Assembly (NCBI RefSeq): GCF_021991635.1
Contig: NZ_JAFFJA010000011.1
Span: forward strand, 1 to 40,819
Direction: 5' to 3'
From: Tepidanaerobacter sp. GT38
Lineage (GTDB): Bacteria; Bacillota; Thermosediminibacteria; Thermosediminibacterales; Tepidanaerobacteraceae
DNA: 40,819 nt
Every line of letters starts with the position of its first letter. The stretch's first letter is position 1. The position numbers and the translations under genes were made by a program. Below the pieces are notes generated by a model. That model was not told the DNA's origin. It ran no database searches and was given only the letters and a program-made list of their open reading frames with translations. Below, piece after piece: positions 16,826 through 24,480 of the stretch.

Positions 16826-18505
16826 TTAGAATAACCCTGTTATCCTTCCGTTTGCATCTACATCGATGTTTTCTGCGGCAGGCCGTTTGGGCAGACCAGG
16901 CATTGTCATAATATCACCGGTAAGTACTACTGCAAAGCCTGCACCGGCAGAAACCTTCACGTTTCTCACATTTATCTTAAATCCGGTTGGGCGGCCCAAG
17001 AGTTTGGGGTTATCAGATAAGGAATACTGAGTCTTTGCTATACAGACAGGCACATTCCTGAAGCCCAGCTCTTCCAGTGTGCTTATTTCCTTTAAGGCTG
17101 CAGGTGCAAACTCTACTCCGTCGGCACCGTAGATTTCCCGGGCAATAGTCGTGATTTTATCGGCAAGACCCATATCCAGGTCGTAGATGGGTTTGAAGTT
17201 ATTTTCACCTTCTTCAATAATTCTCACCACTTCTTTTGCAAGCTCAACGCCGCCTTCTCCGCCCTTTGCCCAGACTTCTGAAAGAACGGCATTTACACCT
17301 AAGCGCTTGCACTCTTCCTGAACCAGGGCAAGTTCTCTCTCGGTATCGGTCGGGAATTTGTTAATGGCCACAACCGATGGAATGCCGTATTTTACCGTAA
17401 TGTTTTCTACATGTTTTAGGAGGTTTGGCAGGCCTTTCTTTAAAGCATCCAGATTTTCCTGATTCAGGTCCTCTTTTTTGACTCCTCCATTGTATTTTAA
17501 CGCGCGAATGGTGGCAACAATTACAACTGCATCAGGCTTAATTCCTGCGACGCGACATTTTATATCCAAAAATTTCTCCGCACCTAAATCTGCACCGAAT
17601 CCTGCTTCAGTTACTACATAATCGGCGAACTTCATTGCCATTTTTGTTGCGATAACACTGTTGCAGCCGTGGGCTATATTGGCAAAAGGCCCTCCGTGAA
17701 CGAAAGCTGGTGTGCCCTCTAAGGTTTGTACCAGGTTGGGCTTGAACGCATCCTTTAACAGTGCCGTCATGGCGCCATGAGCTTTAAGCTGGCCTGCTGT
17801 AACGGGTTTGCCGTCATATGTGTAACCAACAATTATTCGAGCAAGGCGATTTTTCAAGTCTTCCAAATCTCTTGCCAGGCAGAATATAGCCATAATTTCC
17901 GAAGCTACAGTTATGTCATAACCATCTTCTCTGGGAACTCCGTTGGCCTTTCCGCCAAGGCCGTCCACTACAAACCTGAGCTGCCGGTCATTCATATCTA
18001 CGCATCTTCTCCATGTGATGCGGCGTGGGTCTATGTTAAGTTCATTCCCTTGATAAATATGGTTGTCAATCATGGCAGCTAAAAGATTGTTGGCTGCACC
18101 TATAGCATGAAAATCGCCAGTGAAGTGAAGGTTTATATCTTCCATAGGAACTACCTGAGCGTATCCGCCGCCTGCAGCACCGCCTTTCACTCCAAAGACA
18201 GGGCCAAGAGAGGGTTCTCTAAGGGCAATCATGGCATTTTTCCCAATCTTTCTCAGTGCATCCCCTAATCCAACGGTAGTGGTGGTTTTACCTTCGCCGG
18301 CAGGTGTGGGATTTATGGCCGTTGTGAGTATTAGTTTGGCGTCTTTTTTGTCTTTATATCTTTCTAAGAGATTGTAATCAATTTTTGCCTTGTACTTACC
18401 ATAATATTCTAAATCGTCTTCGGTAAGACCAATTTTTGCGGCTACGTCTTTAATGTGCTCCAGCTTTGCCTCTTGTGCAATTTCAATATCGCTTTTGTAA
18501 GTCAT
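16826..18505 (-). CDS. fhs: Formate-tetrahydrofolate ligase
   Basis: Fhs joins formate to THF using ATP, the entry step of the methyl branch; in syntrophic acetate oxidation it runs in reverse and makes ATP. The 559-residue length is normal. The ATP-binding loop [13 protein letters not shown] lies at residues 65-77. Other signatures are [22 protein letters not shown] (in two parts), [27 protein letters not shown] and [19 protein letters not shown]. The ATG follows AAGGGGGAA. It lies 89 bases after cooC, with a palindrome in the gap. Confidence 0.97.
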   Translation of the reverse strand: MTYKSDIEIAQEAKLEHIKDVAAKIGLTEDDLEYYGKYKAKIDYNLLERYKDKKDAKLILTTAINPTPAGEGKTTTTVGLGDALRKIGKNAMIALREPSLGPVFGVKGGAAGGGYAQVVPMEDINLHFTGDFHAIGAANNLLAAMIDNHIYQGNELNIDPRRITWRRCVDMNDRQLRFVVDGLGGKANGVPREDGYDITVASEIMAIFCLARDLEDLKNRLARIIVGYTYDGKPVTAGQLKAHGAMTALLKDAFKPNLVQTLEGTPAFVHGGPFANIAHGCNSVIATKMAMKFADYVVTEAGFGADLGAEKFLDIKCRVAGIKPDAVVIVATIRALKYNGGVKKEDLNQENLDALKKGLPNLLKHVENITVKYGIPSVVAINKFPTDTERELALVQEECKRLGVNAVLSEVWAKGGEGGVELAKEVVRIIEEGENNFKPIYDLDMGLADKITTIAREIYGADGVEFAPAALKEISTLEELGFRNVPVCIAKTQYSLSDNPKLLGRPTGFKINVRNVKVSAGAGFAVVLTGDIMTMPGLPKRPAAENIDVDANGRITGLF

Positions 18506-18555
18506 GCTTATTTCCCCCTTATATTTGTTAGCTTTAGATTTGGTTGTGTAATTTA

Positions 18556-18573
18556 GATAAAGGCGCCTTTATC
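18556..18573. repeat. Perfect 18-bp palindrome between cooC and fhs
   Basis: GATAAAGGCGCCTTTATC is a perfect palindrome with no spacer. A second, imperfect copy of its core follows: AAAGGATCCCTTT (18574-18586). With no room for an RNA loop beyond the central four bases, a DNA-binding site is as likely as an RNA hairpin. The function is unknown. Confidence 0.6.
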
Positions 18574-18594
18574 AAAGGATCCCTTTTATTAATA

Positions 18595-19374
18595 TCAGTT
18601 GTCAATCAACCTTAATAAATGATTTTTAATAGCCTCCACCTGGCGAGTATAAAGTATACACTTGTTAAAAGGTGTCTCCCCACATCTGTCTGCTTCTATT
18701 AAATCGGGATCATAAGAGAGAAAACCCAATACAGGCACATCGCCACACGCATTTTGTATAAATTCCTCTTCCTCTCGGGTTCTAACTTTATTCCCTACGG
18801 CAAAGATTTTTTTTACACCTATGTCTTCCGCCAATTTTTTTATAGTCTTCAGAGTCTGAATACTCCTTTGCCCTGGCTCAACTACTACTATGAAAGCATC
18901 AACACAGTCCGCCGTAGCTCTTCCCATGTGTTCTATTCCAGCTTCCATATCCAGTATCAGGGCTTCTTGAGAATCTAATAGCAGATGCTGCATAAGTGCG
19001 CGCAAAAAAGCATGCTCGGGACAAATACAACCTGAACCTCCTGCTTTTACTGTACCCATGACCAAAAGCTTTACTCCATCATGCTCAATGCAATACTTTT
19101 CCGGAATATCATCTACTTTGGGGTTCAGCTTAAACATTTGGCCAATTACTCCAGGTCTTGCTTCAGTTCTTTGCGCAATTATGTCTTTTATTTCAGAAAG
19201 AGGTGTTATAGATGATGCCTTTTCTTCGGGAAACCCTAAAGCCATTGCCAGATTTGCGTCAGGATCCGCATCAACAGCAAGCACCTTGTATCCTTCTGCT
19301 GCTAATACTTTTGAAAGAACTCCTGCAAAGGTGGTCTTGCCAACACCACCTTTGCCGGTAATCGCAATTTTCAT
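18595..19374 (-). CDS. cooC: CO dehydrogenase nickel-insertion ATPase CooC
   Basis: A 259-residue MinD-type ATPase that hydrolyses ATP while inserting nickel into the CODH C-cluster. It has the deviant Walker A motif GKGGVGKTT near the N-terminus, VLAVDADPDANLAMALG, the nickel-binding Cys-X-Cys motif GSGCICPEH and ALILDMEAGIEH. The ATG at 19372-19374 follows AAGGAAG; the frame is open further up but the extension overlaps the cooS stop. Its place directly after cooS (25-base gap) identifies CODH as the likely client, in contrast to the AcsF-type paralogue at 10575-11354. Confidence 0.94.
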   Translation of the reverse strand: MKIAITGKGGVGKTTFAGVLSKVLAAEGYKVLAVDADPDANLAMALGFPEEKASSITPLSEIKDIIAQRTEARPGVIGQMFKLNPKVDDIPEKYCIEHDGVKLLVMGTVKAGGSGCICPEHAFLRALMQHLLLDSQEALILDMEAGIEHMGRATADCVDAFIVVVEPGQRSIQTLKTIKKLAEDIGVKKIFAVGNKVRTREEEEFIQNACGDVPVLGFLSYDPDLIEADRCGETPFNKCILYTRQVEAIKNHLLRLIDN

Positions 19375-19399
19375 GGTAAACACTTCCTTAATATCGGGG

Positions 19400-21301
19400 T
19401 TAAATTCCCAAGGCTTTGCGTTTTGCTTCAATATGTTCTAGTATCTTTTGGGCTGCTTTCTTGGGATCTGATTCAATATGGAATTTGCCGCCGTAAATAT
19501 TCTCTACGTCTTCAGTGAGAAATCTTGTCAGGTTTTCGGAACCAGTAATCTGGGGCGCAACTCCCAACATGGTATATACACCGGATGCCACCACATAAGT
19601 TCCTATAGCAAGTGCCTTCTCTGACATCCATTCAGGGGCTGCTCCTGCCACTGGTAAATCCTTTATATCGACATTCATATACTTGGCCACTTCCGAAAGT
19701 AGAAGCAGTATTCTGCTGATATCCACACAAGAGCCCATGTGCAAGACCGGTGGGATTTTCACCAGTTCGCAAACAGTAGACAGGCCTTTTCCGCATAAAT
19801 TGGCAGCTTCTTTTGTCATTAAACCTTCTTTTATGCACGCATAGGCACCGCAACCGGTTGTAACTACCAACACGTCATTTTTGATAAGTTCCTTTGCCAG
19901 TTCTACATGGCCTTTGTCTTGAGGCACTTTGTGGTTGTTACAGCCTACTATGGCAACCGCTCCCCGAAGGACACCGGATTTTATGGCATCCACCAAAGGT
20001 TTTACGGTTCCCTGTGGATGGGCAAAACTATTTGTAACGCCATCTAATGCACTAATAATAGATTCGTTGCTAAAGCCTACAAATCCTTTCGACTTTATTT
20101 CAGGTATGAAAATATTTCCAGTTCTGTTCTTGAAATTTAAAACCGCTTCCTGAACAATCCTTTTAGCTGACTCTACGGCTCGCGCTTCGTCAAATTGCAT
20201 GTGGATGGCTCCTGGAATTATGGCTTTTGGGGAGGTTGTTATTAGTTTTGTGTGGTAGCATTTGGCCACTTGGGACAGTGCCGGCATTATGCACTGAACA
20301 TCTACTACCATGGCATCAACCGCACCGGTTACTATAGCCAGTTCCTGCTGAAAGAAGTTGCCTGCCATAGGCACATTATGGCGCATGGCAATTTCATTGC
20401 CAGTACAGCACATTCCTACCAGATTTATGCCTTTTGCACCTTGCTTTTGTGCTAGTTCAATTAATTCTGGATCGTTTACCGCAACCAGTATGGCTTCGGA
20501 TAAAGTAGGTTCATGACCGTGAATTACAATGTTTACCTCATCTTCCTTCAGCACGCCCAGATTTGCTTCGATTTCGTGGGGCTGTGGAATGCCAAATAGA
20601 ATATCAGAAAGTTCCGTTCCTATCATGGAACCGCCCCAACCATCACAGAGGGCTGCTCTTGTAGCTTTCATCATGATGTTTCTGTAATCTGCGTCACACC
20701 CTATGTGAGTTGAGTGCAATACTTCTACGATATCCCTGTCTATGGCTCTGGGGGTTACATTCATCTTGTTCCAAATGTCAAGTCTGTCTTTTGGTGCTCT
20801 TTCTGTAAATCTCAGATGACCAAAAGGTTTTCCGAATTCCTGAAGTGCAAGCTCCGCAACCTTGGCCGCAATTTCTTTTTCATCCAGATTTTCTGTTTCA
20901 ATGCCCCACTCCCGTGCAAGAGATATGAGCTTTTGGGAATCTTTTACCTTATATCCTGACTCAGGATTTTTCGCAGCATAATACAGAGCATGAGCAATGT
21001 CGCGACCGTGGTCAGAATGAGCTGCAGAACCTGCTGCAACTGCTCGGGCAAGATTTCTGGCTGCAATTGTATCTTCATCCGCACCGCATATGCCCTTTTT
21101 GGGACCATCTTCGCTTACCTTAACAATTCGGCAGGGCCCCATGCCACAGTTGGTGCAGCACAGCCCCATCTCTCCAAAGCCGCATTGAGGCTGCATAGCT
21201 TCAGCTCGGTCCCAAACTGTCTCTATCTTTTCTTTTTTTGCCTTTTCAAGCAAACTGCAAGTTGCTGCATCACAGCTTAAGCACTTTAAGTCCTCAGACA
21301 T
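19400..21301 (-). CDS. cooS: Anaerobic carbon monoxide dehydrogenase catalytic subunit
   Basis: This Ni-Fe enzyme interconverts CO2 and CO and supplies CO to AcsB. The 633-residue protein has the N-terminal D- and B-cluster cysteines (CLSCDAATC, then CGFGEMGLCCTNCGMGPC). It also has the C-cluster region HSTHIGCDAD, GMCCTGNEIAMRH, VVDVQCIMPAL, AIVGCNNHK, TGCGAYAC and LHMGSCVDISR. The ATG at 21299-21301 follows GAGGTGA; an in-frame GTG nearby is part of that site. It is the only CODH gene in the operon, so it presumably fills the AcsA role in the CODH/ACS complex as well. Confidence 0.96.
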   Translation of the reverse strand: MSEDLKCLSCDAATCSLLEKAKKEKIETVWDRAEAMQPQCGFGEMGLCCTNCGMGPCRIVKVSEDGPKKGICGADEDTIAARNLARAVAAGSAAHSDHGRDIAHALYYAAKNPESGYKVKDSQKLISLAREWGIETENLDEKEIAAKVAELALQEFGKPFGHLRFTERAPKDRLDIWNKMNVTPRAIDRDIVEVLHSTHIGCDADYRNIMMKATRAALCDGWGGSMIGTELSDILFGIPQPHEIEANLGVLKEDEVNIVIHGHEPTLSEAILVAVNDPELIELAQKQGAKGINLVGMCCTGNEIAMRHNVPMAGNFFQQELAIVTGAVDAMVVDVQCIMPALSQVAKCYHTKLITTSPKAIIPGAIHMQFDEARAVESAKRIVQEAVLNFKNRTGNIFIPEIKSKGFVGFSNESIISALDGVTNSFAHPQGTVKPLVDAIKSGVLRGAVAIVGCNNHKVPQDKGHVELAKELIKNDVLVVTTGCGAYACIKEGLMTKEAANLCGKGLSTVCELVKIPPVLHMGSCVDISRILLLLSEVAKYMNVDIKDLPVAGAAPEWMSEKALAIGTYVVASGVYTMLGVAPQITGSENLTRFLTEDVENIYGGKFHIESDPKKAAQKILEHIEAKRKALGI

Positions 21302-21319
21302 AATAATCACCTCATGTTT

Positions 21320-21739
21320 TTATACTATCTTAACCTTTAACGCTCTCGTCGGACACGACAGGACGCATAGCGGTTCTTCTGACTGTGCACATCTGTCGCA
21401 TATTGTCGGAAAAGTCTGTAACTCTATAGCATCAAAAGGGCATGCTTTTTGGCATAGACCACATCCGGTGCATGACATCTCGTTTACATGAATAATTCCG
21501 CTCTCTTCGTCTTTTGATAAAGCGCCTGTGGGACATGCAGCTATACAACGGGGGTTTTTGCAGAGCATGCATTGTTCTAACTTCATCTTGCCGCGCTTTG
21601 TCTTTATTCTGAGTCGCGAAATCTCGCGCTCTTTTATAGCGCCGGCAATGCTCTTGGTTTTAGAATGAGCCGCTGCACACGCTAATTCACAGGACTTACA
21701 CCCGAGGCAAAGGTCTGTTTCAAACAAAATCTTTACCAT
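21320..21739 (-). CDS. CooF-like four-cluster 4Fe-4S ferredoxin
   Basis: The first gene of the operon. The 139-residue protein holds 16 cysteines in four groups: CLGCKSCELAC, CMLCKNPRCIAAC, CTGCGLCQKAC and CDRC...CVLSC. This fits four 4Fe-4S clusters in the CooF/HycB/DmsB-type electron-transfer fold. It is expected to carry electrons to or from CODH, whose gene follows after 18 bases. There is no signal peptide or membrane segment, so it is cytoplasmic. The ATG follows AAGGGGAAGG. A cooF symbol would be reasonable, but the family is broad. Confidence 0.9.
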   Translation of the reverse strand: MVKILFETDLCLGCKSCELACAAAHSKTKSIAGAIKEREISRLRIKTKRGKMKLEQCMLCKNPRCIAACPTGALSKDEESGIIHVNEMSCTGCGLCQKACPFDAIELQTFPTICDRCAQSEEPLCVLSCPTRALKVKIV

Positions 21740-21799
21740 CTAACCTTCCCCTTTTCATTTTATGCTAAAGTTTGTTACTATTTTCACAATCCTAGACCC

Positions 21800-21828
21800 A
21801 TGATACTACATTGACAAATCTTTGTCAA
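21800..21828 (-). promoter_or_regulatory. Main sigma-A promoter of the Wood-Ljungdahl operon
   Basis: On the minus strand TTGACA (21823-21828), exactly 17 bases, TATCAT (21800-21805). It lies about 60 bases upstream of the ferredoxin start and is the only strong promoter seen for the 17 co-directional genes down to 2798. A perfect palindrome covers the -35 box and most of the spacer, suggesting repressor control. Confidence 0.8.
21811..21828. promoter_or_regulatory. Candidate operator palindrome over the -35 box
   Basis: TTGACAAA-TC-TTTGTCAA is a perfect palindrome with 8-bp arms and a 2-bp centre. It contains the whole -35 box of the Wood-Ljungdahl promoter, so a dimeric regulator bound here would block RNA polymerase. 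The cognate regulator is not identifiable from this window. Confidence 0.6.
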
Positions 21829-21847
21829 TACTAAAAAATACTAAAAA
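21828..21847. repeat. Two tandem 10-bp AT-rich repeats upstream of the operon promoter
   Basis: ATACTAAAAA occurs at 21828-21837 and again at 21838-21847, directly upstream of the -35 box. A 10-bp period with A tracts is typical of bent DNA or an UP element. Further upstream CATGAA (21849-21854) and TTCATG (21870-21875) form a spaced inverted repeat. The rest of the gap up to the nfo terminator shows nothing else I can name. Confidence 0.5.
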
Positions 21848-21927
21848 TCATGAATGTTTTTCTAGATTTTTCATGTGGACAAGGCGCTCGCAACATCACA
21901 TAAAGAAAGGTTGGTCAATTTATCGGG

Positions 21928-21966
21928 TAAAAAAAGAAAGGTCCATGATTAATGACATGGCCTTTC
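21928..21966 (-). terminator. Rho-independent terminator after nfo
   Basis: On the minus strand a stem of GAAAGGCCATG (21956-21966) with CATGGACCTTTC (21936-21947, one unpaired base) is followed by a run of T (21929-21935). It begins 4 bases after the nfo stop codon and insulates the Wood-Ljungdahl promoter. Confidence 0.8.
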
Positions 21967-21970
21967 CACT

Positions 21971-22801
21971 TTAGTTTTCTGCAAGTTGTTTTAGCATTTT
22001 TATTTCCTTTTTGTAATTTTCCATACCTCCGGGTGTTTCCAACAAAAAGGGCTTATCCTTTAATTCGGGATGGTTGATGATATTTTTTATTGTTTCCAGG
22101 CCCAGCTTTCCTTCTCCAAGATTAGCATGGCGGTCTTTGCGACTTCCAAGAAGGAATTTACTGTCATTTAAATGAATTACTTTTAATTTGGACAGACCCA
22201 AAATCTTATCAAATTCAAGAAGCACTTTATCTAAACTGTCAATTACATCATATCCTGCGCCAAGAGCGTGGCATGTGTCAAAACACACCCCAAAGGCATC
22301 AGGATTTCCTGTCCTGTCCATGATTTCATACAGCTGCTCAAAAGTATAACCAACTTCGGTGCCGGAACCTGCCATGAGTTCAAGGAGCACCATTACTTTT
22401 TCATTTCCAGTTACAACATCTTTTAAAGCGGAAGATATTTTTTCTATCCCTTTTTCCAAGCCAAGCCCTGCGTGGCTGCCGGGATGCAGCACCATGTATG
22501 AAGCGCCTACAATCGACATACGCTCCAGGTCTTCTCTCAATACCCTGATACTAAACTCTCGAGCCTCCGGTTTGCTTGAGGCAAGATTTAAAGTGTAGGG
22601 AGCATGTGCTACTAAAGGCCCAAAACCAGTTTGCTTTATAAGCTCTCGCATTTTATTTATATCAACAGGATTTAAAGCCTTGGCCGCGCTGCCGCGGGGG
22701 TTTCGGGTAAAAAATTGCAGGGTATTTGCTTCTATAGACAGAGCTTCTTTCACAGCATGTTCATATCCTTTTGAAATTGATATATGAGCTCCAAGTAACA
22801 T
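21971..22801 (-). CDS. nfo: Deoxyribonuclease IV (endonuclease IV)
   Basis: An AP endonuclease that cuts the backbone at abasic sites in base-excision repair. The 276-residue protein starts MLLGAHISISKGYEHAV and has the zinc-ligand motifs of the family: LVAHAPYTLNLAS, MVLHPGSHAG, VLLELMAGSGTEVG, GVCFDTCHALGAGYD, VIHLNDSK, DRHANLGEGKLG and the final LLETPGG. The ATG at 22799-22801 is chosen because the protein begins there in its relatives; the upstream in-frame GTG lies in the AAGGTGG site. It is probably co-transcribed with xth, which lies 137 bases upstream. Confidence 0.95.
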   Translation of the reverse strand: MLLGAHISISKGYEHAVKEALSIEANTLQFFTRNPRGSAAKALNPVDINKMRELIKQTGFGPLVAHAPYTLNLASSKPEAREFSIRVLREDLERMSIVGASYMVLHPGSHAGLGLEKGIEKISSALKDVVTGNEKVMVLLELMAGSGTEVGYTFEQLYEIMDRTGNPDAFGVCFDTCHALGAGYDVIDSLDKVLLEFDKILGLSKLKVIHLNDSKFLLGSRKDRHANLGEGKLGLETIKNIINHPELKDKPFLLETPGGMENYKKEIKMLKQLAEN

Positions 22802-22938
22802 CGCAACAGCTTCCACCTTTTAAAATAATTAGTAAGCTTTTTATTATAGGTTTACCCAAACTTGTATTTATTACACGGGTCTTTACATTTATATTGATAG
22901 AGTTTAACGGCAGTACCCAAAGTGTCCTCTTGCCGGTC

Positions 22939-23694
22939 CTAGATTTCAATTTCCAAAGCTACTGGACAATGATCGCTTCCTAATATTTCAGAATGTATTT
23001 GTGCGTCTATGATTTTGGTCTTTATTCTGTCAGAGACGATAAAGTAATCAATTCTCCAACCTGCATTCCTCTCTCTTGCTCGGGTTATATACGACCACCA
23101 GGTATATGCATCTTTCCTGTCTGGATAGAGATATCGAAAAGTATCAACAAAACCGGCTTCAAGGAGCTCAGTCATCTTCTGCCTCTCTTCCTCGGTAAAG
23201 CCAGCATTTTTAGTATTTGCCTGAGGATTCTTCAAGTCTATTTCTTTATGGGCCACATTCAAATCGCCACAGATAATCGTTGGTTTTTTTGCATCCAGCT
23301 GCAAAAGATAATTTCGGAAGCAATCTTCCCAAGTCATGCGATAGTCAAGTCTTGCAAGACCTCTTTGAGAATTTGGAGTATAGACATTGACCAGGTAAAA
23401 ATTTTCATATTCCAGGGTTATGACCCTTCCTTCCTGATCATGTTCCTCAACTCCAATTCCATAGGTAACTGATAAGGGACTCTTTTTTGTAAAAACTGCA
23501 GTGCCAGAATAACCCTTTTTTACAGCATAGTTCCAATACAGCTCGTAGCCATCTAAGTCCAATTCTATTTGCCCATGTTGCAATTTTGTTTCCTGAATAG
23601 AAAAAATATCAGCATTCACTTTCCAAAAATATTCCAAAAAACCGCTCTTTAAACAAGCTCTAAGGCCGTTAACGTTCCAAGAGACCATTTTCAT
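22939..23694 (-). CDS. xth: Exodeoxyribonuclease III
   Basis: An AP endonuclease and 3'-5' exonuclease in base-excision repair, unrelated in fold to Nfo but with overlapping function. The 251-residue protein has the exonuclease-endonuclease-phosphatase fold with MVSWNVNGLRACLKSG, FSIQETKLQHGQIEL, CGDLNVAHKEIDL, YTWWSYITRARERNAGWRIDY and LGSDHCPVALEI. The ATG at 23692-23694 follows GGGGGT. A promoter lies at 23764-23792. The two AP endonucleases appear to be co-expressed. Confidence 0.95.
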   Translation of the reverse strand: MKMVSWNVNGLRACLKSGFLEYFWKVNADIFSIQETKLQHGQIELDLDGYELYWNYAVKKGYSGTAVFTKKSPLSVTYGIGVEEHDQEGRVITLEYENFYLVNVYTPNSQRGLARLDYRMTWEDCFRNYLLQLDAKKPTIICGDLNVAHKEIDLKNPQANTKNAGFTEEERQKMTELLEAGFVDTFRYLYPDRKDAYTWWSYITRARERNAGWRIDYFIVSDRIKTKIIDAQIHSEILGSDHCPVALEIEI

Positions 23695-23763
23695 CTGTAA
23701 GACCCCCATCTTATCCTCAAAAACTGCTTTAGTGATTCCTATTTGTAAGAAAATACTTTGGAT

Positions 23764-23792
23764 ATTATACTATAAATTAACAAAAGAGTCCA
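23764..23792 (-). promoter_or_regulatory. Probable promoter of xth (and nfo)
   Basis: On the minus strand TGGACT (23787-23792), 17 bases, TATAAT (23764-23769). The -10 box is perfect and the -35 box matches at 4 of 6 positions. Confidence 0.55.
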
Positions 23793-23927
23793 TCACGCCT
23801 GTGAAATACCCCTTTTAGACAAGACATTCATAATCAAAATCTAAAACATCAGAGAAGACTTTGTAAAACTGGCCCTCTGCGTAAAAAAGTTCTTCATTTG
23901 TCACATACTTGGTGTTGCCTTTTTTAA

Positions 23928-23956
23928 TTGCAGCTCATAAGTGGTATGATTATAAT
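23928..23956 (+). promoter_or_regulatory. Promoter of the DUF151 gene
   Basis: TTGCAG (23928-23933), 17 bases, TATAAT (23951-23956), about 60 bases upstream of the gene start. Confidence 0.65.
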
Positions 23957-24018
23957 AGATTTAGTATAAAGACTTTTTGGAAATAATTTGCCTCATTGAT
24001 TTAATAGAGGTGAATAAA

Positions 24019-24429
24019 ATGATTGAATTAAAGGTTAAAAAGATAACTGTTGACTTTAGCGGAAATTTTACGGTACTTTTGGTAGATAAGGAACAAGAAA
24101 AGATGGTGCTTCCAATAGCTATAGGAGCACTAGAAGCTCAGAACATAGTTATGCCCATCAACGGAGTTGTGCCACCACGGCCTATGACTCCCGATCTTTT
24201 AAAGACAGCCATCGAGAAACTCGGCGGAGTTGTAGAAAAAGTAATTATCACCAGCATAAAAAATAATACCTATTACGCTGAAATACATATAAACCAGAAT
24301 AACAATCCTATTGTACTGGATGCTAGACCTAGCGATGCAATAGCCCTGGCAGTAAGATGTCATGTACCTATTTTTATGAATAGATGGCTTGTAGAGTTCA
24401 CCTATGACGTGTCTGATATGAAGTTATAA
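24019..24429 (+). CDS. Bifunctional nuclease family protein (DUF151)
   Basis: A 136-residue single-domain protein of the DUF151/bifunctional nuclease family. Typical features are LPIAIGALEAQNI, PRPMTPDLL, the repeated beta strands TYYAEIHI, and DARPSDAIALAVRCHVPIF, the most conserved family motif. In the plant and Thermotoga members DNase/RNase activity has been described; the role in Clostridia is unclear. The ATG at 24019 follows AGAGGTGAA; an open extension upstream lacks a ribosome site. The gene has its own promoter and is followed by a hairpin shared with the convergent MATE gene. Confidence 0.9.
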   Translation: MIELKVKKITVDFSGNFTVLLVDKEQEKMVLPIAIGALEAQNIVMPINGVVPPRPMTPDLLKTAIEKLGGVVEKVIITSIKNNTYYAEIHINQNNNPIVLDARPSDAIALAVRCHVPIFMNRWLVEFTYDVSDMKL

Positions 24430-24433
24430 GAAG

Positions 24434-24461
24434 CAAGACCTCTCGCAAAAGAGAGGTCTTG
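24434..24461. terminator. Bidirectional terminator-like hairpin
   Basis: CAAGACCTCTC (24434-24444), loop GCAAAA, GAGAGGTCTTG (24451-24461): an 11-bp perfect stem between two convergent genes. The U tract is weak on both sides, CTTCTTAT on the minus strand and AATTTC on the plus strand. Confidence 0.65.
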
Positions 24462-24480
24462 AATTTCAACGGGATAGTTT

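Larger units (their letters stand above)
23695..24018. other. Divergent intergenic region xth / DUF151 gene
   Basis: This 324-base gap holds two divergent promoters, one for xth (23764-23792, minus) and one for the DUF151 gene (23928-23956, plus). Between them I see no gene, hairpin or repeat. Confidence 0.6.

Noticed and set aside
23977-24018. Upstream extension of the DUF151 gene
   Set aside because: The AGAGGTGAA site places the start at 24019, and the extension would begin only about 20 bases after the -10 box with no ribosome site.
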